DNA from: Anthonomus grandis grandis
Lineage: Eukaryota > Arthropoda > Insecta > Coleoptera > Curculionidae
Length of the DNA stretch: 64,000 bases
Direction of reading: 5' to 3'
Assembly: GCF_022605725.1 (NCBI RefSeq)
Contig: NC_065552.1
Location: 33,057,879 to 33,121,878 of the forward strand
Part shown: positions 54,560 through 64,000 of the stretch, in pieces
Layout: each line of letters starts with the position of its first letter
Position numbering within the stretch: the first letter of the stretch is position 1
Position numbers and translations under genes: made by a program
The notes under the pieces: generated by a model
What the model was told of the DNA's origin: nothing
Databases searched by the model: none
Seen by the model: only the letters and a program-made list of their open reading frames with translations

Positions 54560-55535
54560 GTCTACCTATAATTTTTACATATTTAAGCAGCCGTTATTAC
54601 AATTGATTTTAAAAATAATAATAGAATTTATTGTTTTATCTTTGTATGTATTTATGTTTATAAATTTTTCTTTTTATGGTTTTAAGTATTTTTTAGCAAT
54701 ATTTTTTTATCTACAAGAGTTTGCAAAAGGGCTATAGGGCTTTTAATTGTTTATAATAATATAATTAAGTTTTAATTTTAAAATTTTATCTTTATTTTAT
54801 TTTATAGGGTTAGATTTATTATCGTTCACTTTAATTTTATTAAGATTTTGAGTTTGTGCCTTAATAATTTCAGCAAGACAAAATTATTACTGAAAAATAT
54901 TTATATGTGCCCTAATTGCATTAATATTAATGTTTAACGTGCTTTTTCTTCATTAAATTTATTGATGTCTTACGTATTTTTTGAGATAAGTTTAATTCCT
55001 ACGTTATTTTTAATTATTGGTTAAGGCAATCAACCTGAACGTTTAATAGCTGGGATATAATTATTTTATACTTTATTGGTGTCTACCAATAATAGGAGCT
55101 TTAGTTTGATGATATAAAAACACTAAGTCTTTAGGTTTTTATTATTTTAATAGTTCAAATAGCTTATTTTTGTATTTGTGTGTTAACACAGTATTTTTTG
55201 TTAAAATTCCAATATACGGAATTCAATTATGGCTTCCTAAGGCTCATGTCGAAGCCCCAATTTCTGGATCAATAATTTTAGCAGGTGTAATATTAAAGTT
55301 AGGTGGGTATGGTCTTTTACGATTAATAAAATTTTTTATAGAAATTGGGCTTAAAATTACTATCATTTTTATTGTGATTTCTTTAATTGATGCTATAATT
55401 TGTCTTCGTCAGAGATATAAAAATAATAATTAGTTATTATTCTGTATCTCATATAGGGTTAGTATTATCACTATAATTCTTTAAGGATTTTGAGGAGCTT
55501 TAGTTTTAATATTTAGTCATAGTCTCTGTTCTTCT
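54560..55535 (+). pseudogene. nad4: NUMT: nuclear copy of mitochondrial nad4
   Basis: The plus strand encodes part of NADH dehydrogenase subunit 4, a proton-pumping membrane subunit of respiratory complex I. Landmarks: GLDLLSFTLILLRFWVCALM, SLIPTLFLIIG, NQPERLMAGM, FVKIPIYGIQLWLPKAHVEA, PISGSIILAGVILKLGGYG, and an SHMGLVLS segment near 55453. Reading needs the invertebrate mitochondrial code: TGA as Trp (for example 54849-54851) and ATA as Met. TAA stops (for example after FLIIG and after MI) and frameshifts show it is dead. 55170-55433 is the largest open piece. Similarity fades after SHSLCSS near 55535. Confidence 0.9.
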
Positions 55536-56330
55536 CCTCCTTATGCTCTTCTTTGTTCTTCTACCTCGTCAGATCTTAATCTTTGTCTCAAACATGCTAA
55601 AAAGTTTTTTTTTAATCGATTTGACTTATAATGTCCAGGAGCTCCTGTTTTCGTATGTTTGAAAGAACGTACCTCAACATGTTAATGATATTTTAATTTT
55701 AAGTAAGCCTAGGATAAGTCGAAATGTCATTCATACTAGAGATGGGACCTCTGGCTACAAACTTTGTTACAATGCTGTTAATTCTCTTCTTAATTAGTTT
55801 TCATTTAACGCTATCAATTTGCTAATTAATTAATTTATTACATTTGGCTTTTTTTTCAGTTTAATTAAAGATAACGCAATTTTTGTACATATTTTTTTAG
55901 CCTCTTTAAACCATGAACTTAATTTGCCAAATAATAATGGAATGCTATTCATTTAAGTTATGCATATTATGCATAACATATATGGATATGGTTGTGACGT
56001 TATATAATTGCATGTATTTCCTTAGCAATTTGAAAATAATTAATATTTATAAATTTAATCTAATCATCATAATATGATTTCAATGGTGTTTACAAATTTT
56101 TGTTGTTACGGTTTGTTGTACTTTGCTTGTTTTTAACATTTGTATTTTTAAAAGTCTGTTTTTATCAAAATTAAGGATTAATTTCGAAAGTTTTCGAATA
56201 TACACGCAGCGTCAAAGAACTTGGATCTCCTAAATTTACCTTTAGTTATTCTTTTACTAGATTATTCATATATTTTTTTAGGTGCAAAAGGGTTGGGATA
56301 CCAATATTCCTTGTGACTTTCCCTGCAAGT
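55536..56330. other. AT-rich non-genic stretch
   Basis: No coding or repeat identity is recognised. A CTTCT/TCCTC-rich segment follows the NUMT to about 55610; the remainder is AT-rich and featureless. Confidence 0.3.
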
Positions 56331-56334
56331 CAAT

Positions 56335-57003
56335 CAGTGCTCTGTCCTCGGTACACTGATTGACTCGCCTTAGTATTAAGCGAATAAGATTATCGATCTC
56401 TTGAGGAATATTGTTCCACTCTTCTAGTGCCGCCACAATCTAAATTGAATAATCAAAAACTTCTAAATTGTTATCCGTGGGTTTGGTCTCCTTAATATGG
56501 CTTTATGTCCGGCGATTATGCTGGTCAGTCCATTCGCTGGACACACACATTTTGGATCCTTCGGGTTCGATGTGGACGGGCGTGGTCATCCATAAAAATG
56601 AATATTGTTCCAAACTCACAAACTGTCCGAGGTCGAATAATTAGCTATATAACATTTTCTAGGTAGATGTTTTCCGTCAGCGTTCCTAATATTTGAATAA
56701 CTGGAGTGCGATAACCATCCATAATGCCTCACCAAAACATAACTTTCCCTCCTCGGTAAGGTATCACTTCTTGAGGAAAGACTATCTATTTGCCATACGT
56801 TCTTCTGAAATGCGTAGATGACTGTGATATTCCGATTGAGTCGAATAAAATTGGCTAAATATCGATCCTCTCTTTCGTCTGTAACAGTACACCTCCAATT
56901 TCTTGAAACAGTTGTACTATGCTGATTACAGACCTCCTAGGAATGTCAAGCCTTGCTGAAATCCCAGTTTTTTTTATGTAGAGCTATTATTCATTCTAGC
57001 TCT
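56335..57003 (-). pseudogene. Tc1-like transposase relic
   Basis: The minus strand gives, in shifting frames, MPRRSVISIVQLFQEIGGV-like code, YRGGKVMFWGIMDGYRTPVI, IFMDDHARPHRTRRIQNV (the MDDNARPH catalytic Asp motif), WPA.SPDIKPY (the SPDLNPIEH region with the last catalytic residue replaced), and EEWNNIPQEI followed by a C-terminal basic tail. This layout is that of Tc1/mariner transposases with a DD34E-type core. Stops are numerous. Confidence 0.8.
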
Positions 57004-57245
57004 ATTAAAACCAGAAATGCCAGGTATTTTTGAATCATTGGAAACGAATTATACTTTTCGAGATTTATACGAAACTGACATGTTCAATAAATGCGGTAGT
57101 TAAAGGAAGTGATAACATTTTGTGCTGTTTTTTTTTCATATTAAAAAACAAGAATTTATAAGAGATTTTATTTTAAGATGTATTTTTTTAATTTAATGAT
57201 CCAAATAAGGGATCAATAAAATAAAGGTCCAAGCCTATGTAAAGT

Positions 57246-57282
57246 TGCCCACGTTTCGCAAAATATGTTTGCATCTTCAGGG
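57246..57282 (-). other. Conserved hairpin-plus-GAAAC motif, copy 2
   Basis: Minus strand: CCTGAAGAT, GCAAA-CATAT-TTTGC hairpin, then GAAACGTGGGC. Compare 46868-46908: same spacing and loop length, with one compensated stem pair. It starts just outside the 593-bp MITE. Confidence 0.4.
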
Positions 57283-57331
57283 CGCTAAAATACAATAATA
57301 ATTATAATAAACAGAAAAAAAAGTGTTTGTA

Positions 57332-57924
57332 CAAGGTGTCCCAAATTCGAGGGTGACGAATGAAATCTCGGAAACCGTAAGAGTTACAGGGTCGGTTAAA
57401 TGGAGGCAAAGTTGCGCAATTTGGAGCTTAATAAAATGACGTTTAAAGAATTTTAAAATTCCGGATACTTCGGGAGATATCCAAAAAAAAAAACAGAATC
57501 GGACATGCAAGTGCGATACCTCATTTTAAAGGTAATTAAAAATACTTTTTAAAAATGAGAAAATCCAATATGGCGCCCATAAGAAAAAATAAAGTTCATG
57601 ATGATCGAAAAAAAAACGAAACGTCGGATTAATTTTTTTTTTGCTTCATGTTGTAGGATATAAAAAGTGGCAATGAAAAACTGTTTTTAGTTTTCCGATA
57701 TCTCTGTAAATAAAGTCGGTAGAAGGTAAAAACGATTCTGACAATTTTCAATTTTTTTTTTGGATAACTGCGCAAGTATCCGGCATTTTAAAATTATTTA
57801 TATTATATTTATACCGTCATTTTATTAAGCTCCAAATTGCACAACTTTGCCTCCATTTAACCGACCCTGTAACTCTTACGGCTTCCGAGATTCCAATCGT
57901 CACCCTCGAATTTGGGACACCCTG
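57332..57924. mobile_element. 593-bp MITE with ~150-bp inverted arms, TA-flanked
   Basis: The left end CAAGGTGTCCCAAATTCGAG and inverted right end CAGGGTGTCCCAAATTCGAG are each bordered by TA. The arms stay alignable inward for about 150 bp (GTAAGAGTTACAGGGTCGGT, TAAATGGAGGCAAAGTTG, AATTTGGAGCTTAATAAAAT, then CCGGATACTT) with few differences. The central ~300 bp has no coding capacity. The CAGGGTGTCCCAAA tip is common among insect Tc1/mariner-derived MITEs. It lies between a Tc1-like relic and a LINE. Confidence 0.93.
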
Positions 57925-58079
57925 TACAGTTAAAACATAATTATAACTGAAATTACAATAAATAAAACTGATTTTCCTAATTTTAATACAACTAACGTTA
58001 GGCACACACTTATAATACAAACGAGAGTAAAAAATGTTACAACAATGAGAAAAAAATACTTACAAGTCCAACATATTCT

Positions 58080-59876
58080 ATTATCTAATCTTCTAAACTC
58101 AGTTACTGGCAAGCAAGTGCATGTCTCAGAAGTGATTAAGTTGGGCAGACCAAATAGTAAAGGTCGTAAATGTCTCAAGATAGTTCTATCAAACAATTCT
58201 GATGTAACCAATGTACTATAAAGAACCGGAGGGTAAGAATAAGAGGTTTAGCTCTGCTAAGGCGGTTTATGTTGAGGCTGACCTCACTCCTAGTCAGAGG
58301 AGTGATCTGCAAAAGGTCAAGGACGTACTTGAGCATCGGCGATCCAATGAAGAAACAAATCTGTACATCAAGTTTGACAATGGCAGGCCTGTCATCGCCA
58401 CAAAAAACTAAATCCTTCCAGCACCTCACACCACCTACGTCTTTGTTATCAAAATGTACGTGACCTCCGCACCAAGACTGATAAGCTTTATACAGGGATC
58501 TCCGTGTGCGACTTTGACATCATTGCCTTCACCGAAACGTGGCTTCAACCAGATATTCTCGACTCTGAATTGTGTCCACAAATATTAGGGTGCTCAGATC
58601 TGACAGACAGCTGGATAGAGTGGCCGCTACTCGTGGTGGTGGCTGCTTGGTCGCAGCTTCTCACAACATCCACCTAGAGAGGGTTAACTTGGAAGACATC
58701 CTTAACTCCACACCACTTATAGATATTTTAGGTTGTAAGCTCACTTATGGTTATTTTGTATTTTATTTATTTGTAATCTATGTCCCTCCTTGTACAACCG
58801 AGAGAGACTTTGAGACCTTGTGTGAAGCAATTATGTCACTGGATCTGGTCCACACAAAACGCGTTATGATTGTTAGAGATTTTAATGTTCCGTCTTATCA
58901 GACAACCGAAGCTAGCAGTGTCAAGTGCAAGCTTTTGACCAACCTATGCGAGATCCTTGGTCTTAAGCAGTTTAACAATATTCCAAATGTTAATAATAGG
59001 CTTCTTGACTTGATTTTTTCAAATTTCGACGTCAGTGTCATCAAAAGTATATCACCGCTTATTGACGAAGATTTGCATCATCCTGCTTTGACAATTTCTT
59101 TTAAATCGGCTTCCCCTCATAAATATAATCCCTCTATAAGTTCAAATAATCTACAGCAGTTTAACTTCAGAAAAGCAGACTTTCCACTCATGTATAATTT
59201 GTTGCTTGATGCAGACTGGTTGTCCGTCTTGCAGTCTTCTGACGTTGACAGCGCTTGCAAGGAACTTTACAAAAGACTTGATTCAGCTTTTGCTGCTTCA
59301 CGACGGCGATTTCCAGTATGGTTTTCAAAACAAATTATTTCTAATATCCTTAAGAAGGAAAAAGCATATCGTGATTATAGATCCTCCCCAACTGAATTTA
59401 ATCTTTCCAGATACAACAGGCTTCGTCAGACAGTAAAATCTCAAGCCCGTGGGGCCTATTACTCATTTGTGACCCAAGCCGAGGAGAACATTGTCACTGA
59501 TCCCTCATCGTTTTGGTCTTTTGTTAGAGCTAAGAAAGGTCACTCTTCAGTTCCGTCTATCATGTGCGATGCCAATGGTAATTCTTTTCAAGGAACAGAA
59601 AATATTGTGCCAGCTTTTGCCAAACTTTTTCAGAATGCCTATAAAGATCCAGTTAACCTCGCAGAAACCTATCCTCCTTCTAATTCCTCAGACCTCATTG
59701 ACATTCTTCCATCAACTACCACTGAGGAAATTATTGCTGCTAGTCGGAGGCTAAAAAACAAGTTGACAGCCGGTCCAGATGGTGTTCCAAGTTTTGTGGC
59801 TAAAGACTGCATGTTTGTCCTTTGTCAGCCTTTATGTCATATTTTTAACCTTATTTTGAAAACTGGCAAATGGTTG
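58080..59876 (+). pseudogene. CR1/Jockey-like LINE: ORF1 end, endonuclease, start of RT
   Basis: 58095-58411 holds the end of ORF1 in two frames (VHVSEVIKLGRPNSKGRKCL; then SSAKAVYVEADLTPSQRSDL). Downstream the ORF2 endonuclease starts LCYQNVRGLRTKTDKL with AFTETWL (catalytic Glu), continuing in the 435-codon frame 58572-59879: GGGCLVAA, VRDFNVPS (the GDFN catalytic Asp/Asn motif, with Gly changed), RLLDLIFSN, and DLHHPALTI (the DHxP His). Then an ASRRRFPVWFSKQ linker and the RT start KLTAGPDGVPSFVAKDC. It stops at 59877, before all RT catalytic motifs, where unrelated TE-like sequence begins. It is largely open over 435 codons, so it is a fairly young truncated copy. Confidence 0.88.
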
Positions 59877-59990
59877 TAAAAGCAAAAAAATGGTTCCCCC
59901 TTAAATCAAAAATTGACGGGTCCGAGGATTTTTTCGCAAATGTTCTGAGGTACCCAAAATAGGCTTTTTCGTTTTCAAATGGCCACCCTG
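59877..59990 (-). mobile_element. Transposon end truncating the LINE
   Basis: Reading from the right, CAGGGTGGCCATTTGAAAAC starts at 59990 after TA (59991-59992), with GGGTACCTCAGAACATTTGC inside. A CAGGGTG tip after TA is the standard end of Tc1/mariner-like MITEs in this window. The other end was not found. It meets the LINE coding exactly at 59876/59877. Confidence 0.45.
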
Positions 59991-61780
59991 TATATATAAT
60001 AATAATAAATTTATATTGATAATTTATTTTATTTTTATTTCTTGAAAAGGTTATACTTTGACATTTTTTAATGTTAAGAAAGAGACTATTTTTATCACAG
60101 TAGGCTGGTAGTCGATCCAGATCACTTTGGATTTTAAGATCATCGGCGTATAATAGAAATTTAGTGTAACGTAAACAAAATTTTATATTATTAATGTATA
60201 TAATAAAAAAAAATTTTTTTAAAAAGTAAATTTTCTCTTTTCGAACCTCTTCGCCCTTTTCACCCTAAAATAACAAAAAATATAAAAGAGTGTTGCTAAC
60301 TGCCGTAATCTGTTTGTCAAAATATTGTCCCAGGGAGAAATTATTGGAACCCAGGGACCCCACAACGTGGTTTGTATCCCAAAATGTCGCCACGTCAGTT
60401 AAAAAATAGGGTTAAAAATGCATTATTTAAATAAAATATAATATGGGCCTGAAAACCTTCAACTGAAGAATAACGCTAGGTTAAAAACGAAGTAGTTAGA
60501 TGATCCATAGAGGACGCCACGTCGGTTAAAAATGCACTTGAAAGGGTTTAAAATATCGACGCTGCCAAGCCAGAACGGCATAAAGGACATTTACTTTGTT
60601 TTTCAGAAAACACAAAAAACTGATTAGTTGGTTAATAAGCAGTTCTTTTCAGACAAATATTACAAATGAAAAAAAGGTGAAGTCTAGCTTAAGGCTACTC
60701 AAACTTAAACTTAAATATAAGATTTTATTTCTTCGTAACCAAAATTTTGATAAAGGTTTTACATTTGGTGTAAGACAAAAGTGTCAAGTTATTTGACGCT
60801 GTGTGCATTTACTGAAAACAGGCTTTTTTTTTAAGCTTAACAAGATTAAGTAGAAACAATTTATTATTAACATATATTATCACTATAGGACACACTGTAT
60901 TTGTCTGTTTGATTCCATTTCGTAAATAAAAGTCCCCCTCTTCGGTATTATTTACAAAAAGTTTCCCCGGCATGTACGATCCTTAAGGCTTTTTGTTAGA
61001 AGGGTCCTAAGCCAAATGCGCTTTGTCCCTTTGCGTGCTAGAATCTTTTATTGGCCTAACTCTCGAAAATTGGTTTAGTTAAGATATTTAGTTCACCTGC
61101 GATCCTATATAGTAGGAAAACCTAGTTCCTTTTAGGAATTTACTCATTATTGAACCTTATCCATATAACTAATGCATTGTATTATACGGCTTGGAAACAA
61201 TAGCTATTATTCGTCTTAAATTCTCGGGATATTTTCGAGGTATAGTACATTCAGATATCCAGGAAATGCGGGGATATTCGACAAAATTCCCATGCGGAAT
61301 ACCAGACGGCATTTTTGCGGAAAATATGATATTTTCCTAATAGCTTCTAAACGCGATATAGCACGATTAAACGGCTGCTAACGGACACTAATTAGTCAAA
61401 ACCCTTTTTACCCTACCGGAAAGGGACTGACGCTTGTTATCTCGTTTCAAACTGGGTCAAGTTTTGTTTAAATGGTAGGAAAAACAAACTGAATCATTTA
61501 TGACTTGCTTTTCTTTGAATGTAATTAGTCTTAAATCTAATTGAGTCTTTTTACATAAACTTGCATAAAAAGTGCTGTGGTACACAATGATTTATATAAT
61601 GAAATTTTGGATTTATGTTATGATATATACAGTACGACTCTTTATTAATTTGGAATAAATTAATTAAATCAAAGGTTTTCTTTTTTTCGGAAAGTGCCAA
61701 ACTCAAAAGAAACACACAAAATTAAAATTCTGAAGATGATTGGCGACGGAAATAGGACATAGAACATAAATTAAAATTTA
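59991..61780. other. Non-genic stretch
   Basis: No gene is recognised. 60300-60600 has two related phrases (GTCGCCACGTCAGTTAAAAA at 60385 and CGCCACGTCGGTTAAAAATG at 60516), suggesting a degraded local duplication. 61000-61450 is a repeat-free block of moderate GC content. Confidence 0.3.
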
Positions 61781-61789
61781 ATGAAAAAT

Positions 61790-62010
61790 TCCAAACTTTG
61801 AAGGTCGATATCTCAGCTTCTATGGACACTATCGGGAAATTTACAACGGTTTTGACTTAGCCTTGTCTTTCTAAATCCAACGAGACCATCCACAAGATCG
61901 TAGCTCTTATATTAGCCGAGATTTGGCATTTTTAGAGCCCATTTTTGGGCTCAAAAACGAGGTCGATAAATGACTTTTTCCGAATTTTCAAAGTGCTTGC
62001 ATTCGCTTAG
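61790..62010 (+). repeat. Lone diverged satellite monomer
   Basis: AATTCCAAACTTTGAAGGTC, GATATCTCAGCTTCTATGG, CCAACGAGACCATCCACAAG, ATTAGCCGAGATTTGGCATT and GCCCATTTTTGGGCTCAAAA follow the order of the 341-bp unit, and TTCCGAATTTTCAAAGTGCT matches the long form at 38834-39812. It lies 15 kb from the array, so the repeat also exists as dispersed single copies. Confidence 0.9.
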
Positions 62011-64000
62011 TTCTGCGGAATTATAAGTTAAATTTAATGCCACAAAAAGTACATTTTCTGTAGATGATGAACTTTGAACGGAGTACATAAAATTAAATGA
62101 ATTTTATTTTTTTTTTTATCTAAACATCTAAATGTACAGATTTTGTACTGTTTGAATATCTCACGAGTTTTAAGCGACCCTGTATCATATAAAGCAAATC
62201 TTTTTAACGATAACTAATATTCAGCGGAGTTTAAAATATTACTTCATTCTACTTACTTAGTTACCTAAAAATATGCATTTATTCCATTTACAATTTTATG
62301 AGAAGATAAATAAATGATTTTGTTTTTGAAAATTACTGCAGGTGCGTAAAGGAAGTCAATATAAACAGTAATGGCCCAATGCAATAAATATTCACATTCA
62401 TAGAAGTCTGTTATATTTTCTCATTTTCCCTATTTATATATCGTACTATTAATCACCCTGTATAAAAACTAAGTTCCTGTGTACTCAGCTGAGATGTTTG
62501 CTCATATTTACCCGATTACTTGTATATCATGTCCAATCTTCTTTAATGCAAATTACAATTACTACGTACTTTTAACGTACGAAATTCATTGCTTGATGCC
62601 CCGTTTTTTTTGAATGAAAATAACCTCAATTTATTTCACTAAGCTCGAAATTCTTCAAAGTTTTCCCTGAAAGGCCCAGGGATTAAATTTCCTTTTACTC
62701 AAGAGTGATACTTTCAAATATTAGAACGGAATGAATTCGTATAATTTAGGGAGAGAGAATAAAGTAAACCCAAAAGAGATACTGACGGGGGGGCGACGAG
62801 ATATTTTAGGAGAAACGCTTAGAATGTCATTAAAACCCCCTGAGTTATAATTAGTTTCTAACAAGTCGGTATTATGTGGAATTTGTGCGCTCTCATATTT
62901 ATTAAAATCATAAGTTTGGTGATGGCATTAGGCGTGTTTTGAGGAAACATGGTTGACTTTGAAATGTGAAATGTCTTGGTATTATAATATTATACAGACT
63001 TGAGGTTGTATGGTGAAATTTTATTTAGATTATTGTTCGCAATGTGCTTTTCTTTTTTTTTATTTATTGTCAACTTATAAACCAAAGGTAGAGGTTTAAT
63101 ATTTATTAAAATTAAGGAAATGCTCTCAAGGGATTACATCAAGGAAGTTTATGAACTATATATCCTATACCATTTGCTCACTAAGATAATCCAAGACCGC
63201 CAGAATAATGCCCGATTATCTTACTTCTTGCAACCTGCAAATTAACCAAAGTGAAATTTGAGATTCATTTAATAAGCGTTTGATCTATACAATATTACAT
63301 CGTATTTCAATAACACAATATGAATATACTTTTGTGTCAGGAACACACTCGGTGTACTTTAATTTCCAGAACTATAATGAGATGCGAAGTTTAATAGTTT
63401 TAGGAGAAAACAGGGAGTCAAAGCAAGCAAGTACACAAAGTTTAGAAAATTGAAACTCTAGGATTTACGAAAAAATAACCTAAATTGGGACCCTTTACGT
63501 ATTAACATTGTCATAAAAGTGTTATTAATACAAAGTTTTTTTTTTTTTTTTTTTTTTAAGTCTTCAATGTACTTGCTGCCAGTTTGATTAGGGAACATAA
63601 TTAACTGATATATTTTTAAATAATAAGTCTAACTAGGAATGAAATTGTTCTTTCCAGGTCAGCTTGAAGTCCATTAGATCCATATTTATATACCACTGTT
63701 AAAAAGACATTTTTTTGCGTAGAAAGTATTTTGGCTTAACTAATTTAATCAAATTTCGATATTGTATTGGACGTTCTTGATCATTAAGATTATACATGTA
63801 TCGTATGTAATTGTGTAAATAGTCATAATTTACAATTAGTACATAACTAGATACTAATAATTGCAAACTGACGGTAGTTTGACATCGGTTATTAGGGAGA
63901 TCAGCGTTGGGTGCTTTGAATTGAGTAAATATGGCTCAAGATATTATTATAGTTAACATACCTCAATTATGTCCTCAGGATAATTAATGAAATTAATCAT
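62011..64000. other. AT-rich non-genic end of window
   Basis: No gene or repeat is recognised. Tips of the CCCTGTAT type occur at 62178 and 62456 without partners. A T-run of about 22 bases lies at 63536-63557, possibly the tail of a minus-strand retroposed copy, but no body was identified. Confidence 0.3.

Noticed and set aside
63536..63557. Retroposed gene marked by a T-run
   Set aside because: No gene-like body or target duplication was seen next to the run.
30650..64000. Third coding exon of the Psc-type gene
   Set aside because: I looked for code resembling the TLQxIVYKLVPGL segment after an AG acceptor and saw none; short exons could have been missed, so no feature is claimed.

Overview
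This window is AT-rich nuclear DNA from an insect or closely related arthropod. The signs are a Polycomb-group RING-finger gene split by introns, many mariner/Tc1-like transposase relics, I/Jockey- and CR1-like LINE relics, a satellite array with units of about 341 bp, and a nuclear copy of mitochondrial nad4 that is readable only with the invertebrate mitochondrial code. The insect order cannot be fixed from the sequence alone.

The only host gene I can support with confidence is on the + strand: two coding exons (24831-24963 and 30556-30646) of a Posterior sex combs / Su(z)2 / BMI1-type PRC1 RING protein. The exons join in phase across a 5.6-kb intron and together give a complete C3HC4 RING. 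A good splice donor follows the second exon, but I could not find exon 3 in the remaining 33 kb. Most of the window therefore reads as introns and flank of this gene, filled with repeats.

Layout. 1-2570: a minus-strand LTR element (LTR, broken gag with a SAP-like domain, LTR) plus another LTR copy. 3330-8405: a mariner-like relic, then a DNA transposon with long inverted ends that has been invaded by a LINE. 10860-13000: two oppositely oriented LINE relics. 15160-17720: a LINE relic interrupted by an 801-bp inverted-repeat element carrying a MADF domain. 21455-21880: a large foldback around AT microsatellites. 22931-24256: a mariner-like element with recognisable ends. 24810-30646: the PcG exons, with a mariner-like relic and a DUF7869-like gene relic (itself cut by a LINE) in the intron. 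30970-36530: an inverted-repeat element, LINE gag, two LTR copies, and more mariner-like relics. 38834-46710: related satellite, first as two long units and then as sixteen units of about 341 bp. 47700-51741: mariner and LINE relics, one LINE having clear target-site duplications. 53560-59990: mariner relic, nad4 NUMT, Tc1-like relic, a 593-bp MITE, and a LINE with endonuclease and partial RT. 61790-62010: one lone satellite monomer.

Almost every transposon reading frame has stops, frameshifts or deletions. The window is a record of successive insertions into a tolerant intron, separated by short GC-richer blocks (for example 2660-3060, 9180-9500, 35030-35400, 40080-40260, 47150-47350, 52480-52740) that carry no repeats I recognise and may be remaining ancestral or regulatory sequence.
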